From an uncultured Ignavibacteria bacterium (GTDB taxonomy: Bacteria; Bacteroidota; Ignavibacteria; Tepidaquicellales; Tepidaquicellaceae): 18,907 bases of DNA. Of the stretch, positions 15,489 through 18,907 are shown piece by piece. Both the position numbers and the translations under genes were made by a program. Each line of letters starts with the position of its first letter. Position 1 is the first letter of the stretch. A model generated the notes under the pieces. The model saw nothing but the letters and a program-made list of their open reading frames with translations, was not told where the DNA came from and did no database searches. The DNA is taken from the NCBI GenBank assembly GCA_937924675.1, contig CALEVL010000220.1:1-18907 (forward strand), written 5' to 3'.

Positions 15489-15519
15489 CAAAATTACATT
15501 GATATGTTAGATTTACCAA
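15489..15519 (-). promoter_or_regulatory. Bacteroidota-type promoter of the DJ-1 gene
   Basis: On the minus strand: TTG (15519-15517), 20 bases, TAATTTTG (15496-15489). This is a full match to the TAnnTTTG consensus. The -33 element lies inside the imperfect palindrome ACCA-ATA-TGGT (15515-15525). Confidence 0.65.
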
Positions 15520-15538
15520 TATGGTTACAAAATTGTAA
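15515..15538. promoter_or_regulatory. Candidate HxlR operator in the divergent control region
   Basis: TTACAA-AA-TTGTAA (15525-15538) is a perfect 6-bp inverted repeat with a 2-base centre. It abuts ACCA-ATA-TGGT (15515-15525), which covers the -33 element of the DJ-1 promoter. A dimer at either site could repress DJ-1 and also control the regulator's own promoter about 50 bases away. Confidence 0.5.
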
Positions 15539-15586
15539 GATACACACTTTTGTGAAAGATATTGAAAATTAAAACAGTTTCAATCT

Positions 15587-15949
15587 ATGCCTGAGTTTAT
15601 CTACAAGAAGAAGCTATACTACAATCCGGTTGAGTTTGCAATGGACAGAATTGGCGGCACCTGGAAGATGCCGATTCTCTGGAGATTGAAAGACAAAGTG
15701 ATGAGATACGGTGAACTTAAGAAGGACATGCTCAGAATATCAGACAAGATGCTGACATCTCAGCTCAAAGAACTTGAAGAAGAAGGTTTCATTAGCCGGA
15801 AAGTCTTCCCTGTTGTTCCCCCAAAGGTTGAATACTCAATAACTAAGAGAGGCAGAAAAGCGATTAAGATCGTGAATATAATCAGAAATTACGGAATGGA
15901 GCTAATGAATGAGTTTGGAGTTGGTGAGGAAGCAAAGATTAAGAAGTAG
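15587..15949 (+). CDS. HxlR-family winged-helix transcriptional regulator
   Basis: A 120-aa dimeric winged-helix DNA-binding protein. The family signature is NPVEFAMDRIGGTWKMPILW, then MRYGELKKDMLRISDKMLTS with QLKELEEEGFISR (recognition helix), and VEYSITKRG in the wing. The N-terminal cysteine that senses quinones or aldehydes in YodB/HypR-type members (usually CPVE or CPIE) is replaced by Asn at residue 13. The protein has no cysteine at all, so any induction must use another mechanism. It is divergent from the DJ-1 gene with palindromes in between, so it very probably controls that gene and itself. The start ATG 15587 is the only one that keeps the normal N-terminus. Confidence 0.88.
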   Translation: MPEFIYKKKLYYNPVEFAMDRIGGTWKMPILWRLKDKVMRYGELKKDMLRISDKMLTSQLKELEEEGFISRKVFPVVPPKVEYSITKRGRKAIKIVNIIRNYGMELMNEFGVGEEAKIKK

Positions 15950-16082
15950 CTGTATTTGCATTGAACAATCTTATTTCATGTTCCTTAATGAATACGGCTG
16001 CACTGATTAAACATTTATCTGTCTGCTTACAACTGATTTTGAAAGTCATTTTTATATTGAGAAATCCAAAACTCTTTTTTGA

Positions 16083-16523
16083 TTATTCAATCCTTCTGTA
16101 ATAGTTGATCTGTCCCAAATGATAGTTAAGATGTGTGATGAGATGAATCAGAAGAAAACGGGTTGATACTTTTCCGAAAGATTTCTCAATAGGATAATCC
16201 TTGTCCAAATCCTCGGGCGTCAGTTGTGATAGAATATCTTCAATCATTTTTTTCGTAGTTTCAATTTCACTGATGATCTGTTTTTCAGGAACATTCTTAT
16301 TTGTAAATTCAAGTTCACGTTCTCTTATATAGCCCGTATTGCCAAGTGTTGCACCGATGAAGTGATTCAGATTCCCGATAAGATGCAATGCAAGATTACC
16401 GGCGGAGTTTGAGATGCCTTTTCTTTCTTTCCAAAGATTATCTCCGCTTCCAAAGAGAGAGATTTCTTCCTTCAACCGGTCAAGTTCCCTAAGAAAGAAA
16501 CTTGTTAGTATTTCACTTTTCAT
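16083..16523 (-). CDS. DinB-family metal-dependent protein
   Basis: A 146-aa four-helix-bundle protein of the DinB/YfiT-like superfamily. The metal-binding histidines are H47 (LALHLIGN) in helix 2 and H131 and H135 (HLITHLNYHLGQINYYR) in the last helix. H54 and H127 are further candidates. Members include thiol-dependent transferases (bacillithiol or mycothiol type) and many of unknown role. Substrate residues cannot be read here. The ATG at 16523 has only an A/T-rich leader. It converges with the HxlR gene across a 133-base spacer and diverges from the E1 gene, so it is likely monocistronic. Confidence 0.83.
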   Translation of the reverse strand: MKSEILTSFFLRELDRLKEEISLFGSGDNLWKERKGISNSAGNLALHLIGNLNHFIGATLGNTGYIRERELEFTNKNVPEKQIISEIETTKKMIEDILSQLTPEDLDKDYPIEKSFGKVSTRFLLIHLITHLNYHLGQINYYRRIE

Positions 16524-16707
16524 ATGCTGTTTTGTTTTTTGAATAAGATAGTCACATCAGATTCAAAAATTTTGGGATATTTTTGTCCTGATATCGAAAG
16601 TTCAGCAGACTCTGATATTTCAATTGCCTTCTTACTTACATCATTCATACAAATGAATTTATAATGAGTCTGCCAATTGCTATTTTGCTTTAAATCAAAT
16701 CAGGACA
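16524..16707. promoter_or_regulatory. Divergent control region with nested inverted repeats
   Basis: This region separates the DinB (-) and E1 (+) genes. GCAGACTC (16605-16612) and GAGTCTGC (16666-16673) form an outer inverted repeat. ATTCAT-ACAA-ATGAAT (16643-16658) lies inside it. TATTTTTG (16578-16585) matches TAnnTTTG on the plus strand but has no TTG at the right distance, so neither promoter can be placed with confidence. Confidence 0.3.
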
Positions 16708-18726
16708 ATGGATTCCCCGCAAATACTTGATTACAAAAAACGCACTATGATATTCGACCGTAAAGGCTACTCAGACGAGACTCTAATTGATTTATATAAA
16801 GCAATACTTCTTCCGAGAATGATTGAGGAAAAGATGTTGCTCCTTCTGAGGAAGGGCAAAATATCCAAATGGTTTTCCGGTATCGGGCAGGAAGCTATTT
16901 CAGTTGGTGTGACAGAAGCTCTCGAAAATGATGAGTACATTCTGCCCATGCACAGAAATCTCGGAGTATTCACATCCCGCAAAATGCCATTGGCAAAATT
17001 GTTCAAACAATTGCAGGGAAAGTATAACGGTTTTTCCAAGGGCAGGGAAAGATCTTTTCACTTTGGCTCAAATGATTTTCATATTGTTGGCATGATCTCG
17101 CATCTCGGACCGCAGCTTGGCATTGCAGACGGGATTGCACTTGCAAGCCTATTGAAAAAAGAAGACAAGGTCACTGCTGTTTTCTCCGGTGACGGTGGAA
17201 CAAGTGAAGGAGATTTTCACGAATCGCTTAATGTTGCAGCTGTGTGGAATCTGCCTGTAATCTTTATCATCGAAAACAACGGCTACGGACTTTCGACACC
17301 GCTTAACGAACAATACAAATGTGAAGACCTTACCGACAAAGCAATAGGATATGGCATGGAAGCATTGCAGATTGATGGAAACAATATACTCGCGGTCTAT
17401 GATACAATTAAGACTTATGCGGAATCTATCCGCCTTGCACCACGTCCGGTCTTTATCGAATGCAAGACATTCCGTATGCGAGGACATGAAGAAGCCTCAG
17501 GAACCAAGTATGTGCCCCAAGAGATGTTTGATGAATGGTCAAAGAAAGATCCGGTTGAAAACTATGAATCATTTCTCACTGAAGAAACCGTATTGACAGA
17601 TGAACTCAGGCTTAGCATCAGGGATGATTTCAAGAAGGCAATTGACGTTGCTCTTGATGAAACATTTGCAGAGCCGGAAATCATACCTGATACTGAAAGT
17701 GAGATCAGAGATGTTTATGCACCGTATCAACAAATTATCTCCAAACCCTCATCTGACAAAAAATCTCCCAAGAGACTTGTAGATGCTGTCTCTGACGGAT
17801 TGCGTCAGTCATTGGAGAAGTTTGACGAGCTCGTTATCATGGGACAGGATATTGCAGAGTATGGCGGGGTCTTCAAAGTCACAGAAAATTTCTACAAGGA
17901 TTTTGGAAAGGAGAGGATTCGCAATACGCCGCTTTGCGAATCGGCCATAATCGGAACAGCTCTCGGACTCTCGATTAAGAAAATGAAGGCAGTTGTTGAA
18001 ATGCAGTTTGCTGACTTTGTCACCTGCGGCTTCAATCAGATAATAAACAATCTTGCAAAGATCCATTACCGCTGGGGACAGAATGCTGACGTTGTTGTCA
18101 GAATGCCTTGCGGAGCCGGAGTGGGTGCGGGACCATTTCACTCTCAATCAAATGAAGCCTGGTTTTTTCACACACCCGGGTTGAAAATATTTTATCCATC
18201 AAATCCGTACGATGCGAAAGGACTTATAACTGCAGCAATAGAAGATCCAAATCCTGTTTTGTTCTTTGAGCACAAAGCTCTTTACAGAAGCATCACAGAA
18301 GATGTGCCGGATGATTATTACACAATTGAATCAGGCAAAGCCCGGGTTGTTTCAGAAGGCGATGATATAACACTCGTCACTTACGGTATGGGAGTTCATT
18401 GGGCTAAGAAGATTCTCGAGGAAATGAAAGATGTCTCAATTGAGTTGATTGACCTGAGAACTCTTCTTCCATGGGATAAGGATGCAGTAGAATCAAGTGT
18501 CAAGAAAACAGGCAAGCTTCTGATTCTTCATGAAGACACATTGACCGGCGGAATCGGAGCAGAGATTGCGGCTCACATATCGGAACATTGCTTTGAATTT
18601 CTTGATGCTCCGGTGATGCGCTGCGGAAGCCTTGATACTCCAATTCCATTTGCATTAACTCTTGAAGAGAATTTCTTTCAGAAGAATGCATTTGAATTCA
18701 AGCTCAGGCAGTTGGCAGACTTCTAA
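16708..18726 (+). CDS. Fused 2-oxoacid dehydrogenase E1 alpha/beta (branched-chain or pyruvate type)
   Basis: A 672-aa thiamine diphosphate enzyme, the decarboxylating E1 part of a 2-oxoacid dehydrogenase complex, with alpha and beta subunits fused. The alpha half (about 1-335) has WFSGIGQEAISVG, MHRNLGVF, and the thiamine diphosphate motif running from GDGG (161-164) to ENN (189-191). FRMRGHEEASGTKYVP is its phospho-loop equivalent. The beta half (from about 354) has LVIMGQDIAEYGGVFKVTE, FADFVTCGFNQI, RMPCGAGVGAGPFHSQSNEA, FFEHKALYR and LIDLRTLLPWD. Fused E1 of this kind is common in Bacteroidota and is usually annotated as branched-chain 2-oxoacid dehydrogenase, but pyruvate cannot be excluded. 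No E2 or E3 gene is seen within the window. The start ATG 16708 follows a weak CAGGA. Confidence 0.9.
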   Translation: MDSPQILDYKKRTMIFDRKGYSDETLIDLYKAILLPRMIEEKMLLLLRKGKISKWFSGIGQEAISVGVTEALENDEYILPMHRNLGVFTSRKMPLAKLFKQLQGKYNGFSKGRERSFHFGSNDFHIVGMISHLGPQLGIADGIALASLLKKEDKVTAVFSGDGGTSEGDFHESLNVAAVWNLPVIFIIENNGYGLSTPLNEQYKCEDLTDKAIGYGMEALQIDGNNILAVYDTIKTYAESIRLAPRPVFIECKTFRMRGHEEASGTKYVPQEMFDEWSKKDPVENYESFLTEETVLTDELRLSIRDDFKKAIDVALDETFAEPEIIPDTESEIRDVYAPYQQIISKPSSDKKSPKRLVDAVSDGLRQSLEKFDELVIMGQDIAEYGGVFKVTENFYKDFGKERIRNTPLCESAIIGTALGLSIKKMKAVVEMQFADFVTCGFNQIINNLAKIHYRWGQNADVVVRMPCGAGVGAGPFHSQSNEAWFFHTPGLKIFYPSNPYDAKGLITAAIEDPNPVLFFEHKALYRSITEDVPDDYYTIESGKARVVSEGDDITLVTYGMGVHWAKKILEEMKDVSIELIDLRTLLPWDKDAVESSVKKTGKLLILHEDTLTGGIGAEIAAHISEHCFEFLDAPVMRCGSLDTPIPFALTLEENFFQKNAFEFKLRQLADF

Positions 18727-18874
18727 AATCTTTTCATAAACTTCAAATCTTAACTTCAACTACTACCTGCACTTCCAGTAGATTTGCATAATGCTGAAAT
18801 GCATCGTCAAATAACTACTCATTTCCCAATTTCCGATTACTAACTTAAGTATCAACAATTTGCTCTTTGCTTTC

Positions 18875-18907
18875 AACTTTCCCGTCTGAGACGGGCAGGC
18901 AACTTTC
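18875..18907. repeat. Palindromic repeat-like sequence at the right edge
   Basis: CCCGTCT and AGACGGG (18881-18895) form a 7-bp palindrome around one base. It is flanked by two copies of AACTTTC (18875-18881 and 18901-18907) with a 26-base period, and the window ends inside the second copy. The GC-rich palindrome stands out from its AT-rich surroundings, as dispersed intergenic repeats do. Whether it is tandem or dispersed cannot be seen here. Confidence 0.45.

Noticed and set aside
16578..16585. TATTTTTG as the promoter of the E1 gene
   Set aside because: It matches TAnnTTTG but has no TTG about 19-21 bases upstream and is more than 120 bases from the start codon.

Overview
The window reads as a chromosomal segment of moderate-to-low G+C from a free-living Gram-negative bacterium of the Bacteroidota / Ignavibacteriota / Chlorobiota group. 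The signs are three good matches to the promoter signature of that group (TTG, about 19-22 bases, TAnnTTTG), many genes without a clear Shine-Dalgarno, a fused alpha/beta 2-oxoacid dehydrogenase E1, an outer-membrane porin, and gene families common in that group. The genus cannot be named from the sequence alone. No tRNA, rRNA, CRISPR array or intact insertion sequence was seen.

Layout. (1) 1-2352, +: a STAND ATPase (DUF4062 tail, NB-ARC-type NTPase, winged helix, TPR-like tail) that runs off the left edge. (2) 6357-2492, -: a tight four-gene operon of two paralogous Ddl-like ATP-grasp ligases, a GNAT acetyltransferase and a lysine 2,3-aminomutase, with a good promoter at 6389-6418. Start/stop junctions are coupled, so the genes probably serve one pathway. 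A peptide-like or conjugated beta-lysine product is the obvious guess. I do not recognise a described system with this composition, and it is the strongest candidate for novelty here. (3) 7590-6452, -: a RidA-family protein, then an HdeD-like membrane protein closed by a clear intrinsic terminator. (4) 7756-8622, +: a TPR/ST7-like protein. (5) 8686-9279: a gap with no intact gene that holds decayed remains of a type III DNA methyltransferase (Mod), N- and C-terminal ends only, and of a Bro-N phage-antirepressor-like gene. It is a dead restriction-modification scar. (6) 9413-13862, +: GNAT, an SH3-SH3-DUF445 fusion, an outer-membrane porin and a CHAD (polyphosphate-binding) protein. (7) 15949-13892: an HxlR regulator (+) divergent from a DJ-1/PfpI protein and an NADP-dependent F420-reductase-like protein (-), with palindromes in the control regions that look like operators. 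(8) A DinB-family protein (-), and a fused E1 alpha/beta 2-oxoacid dehydrogenase (+). The right end carries a palindromic, repeat-like sequence.

Family names come from reading translations against remembered family motifs. No search was run.
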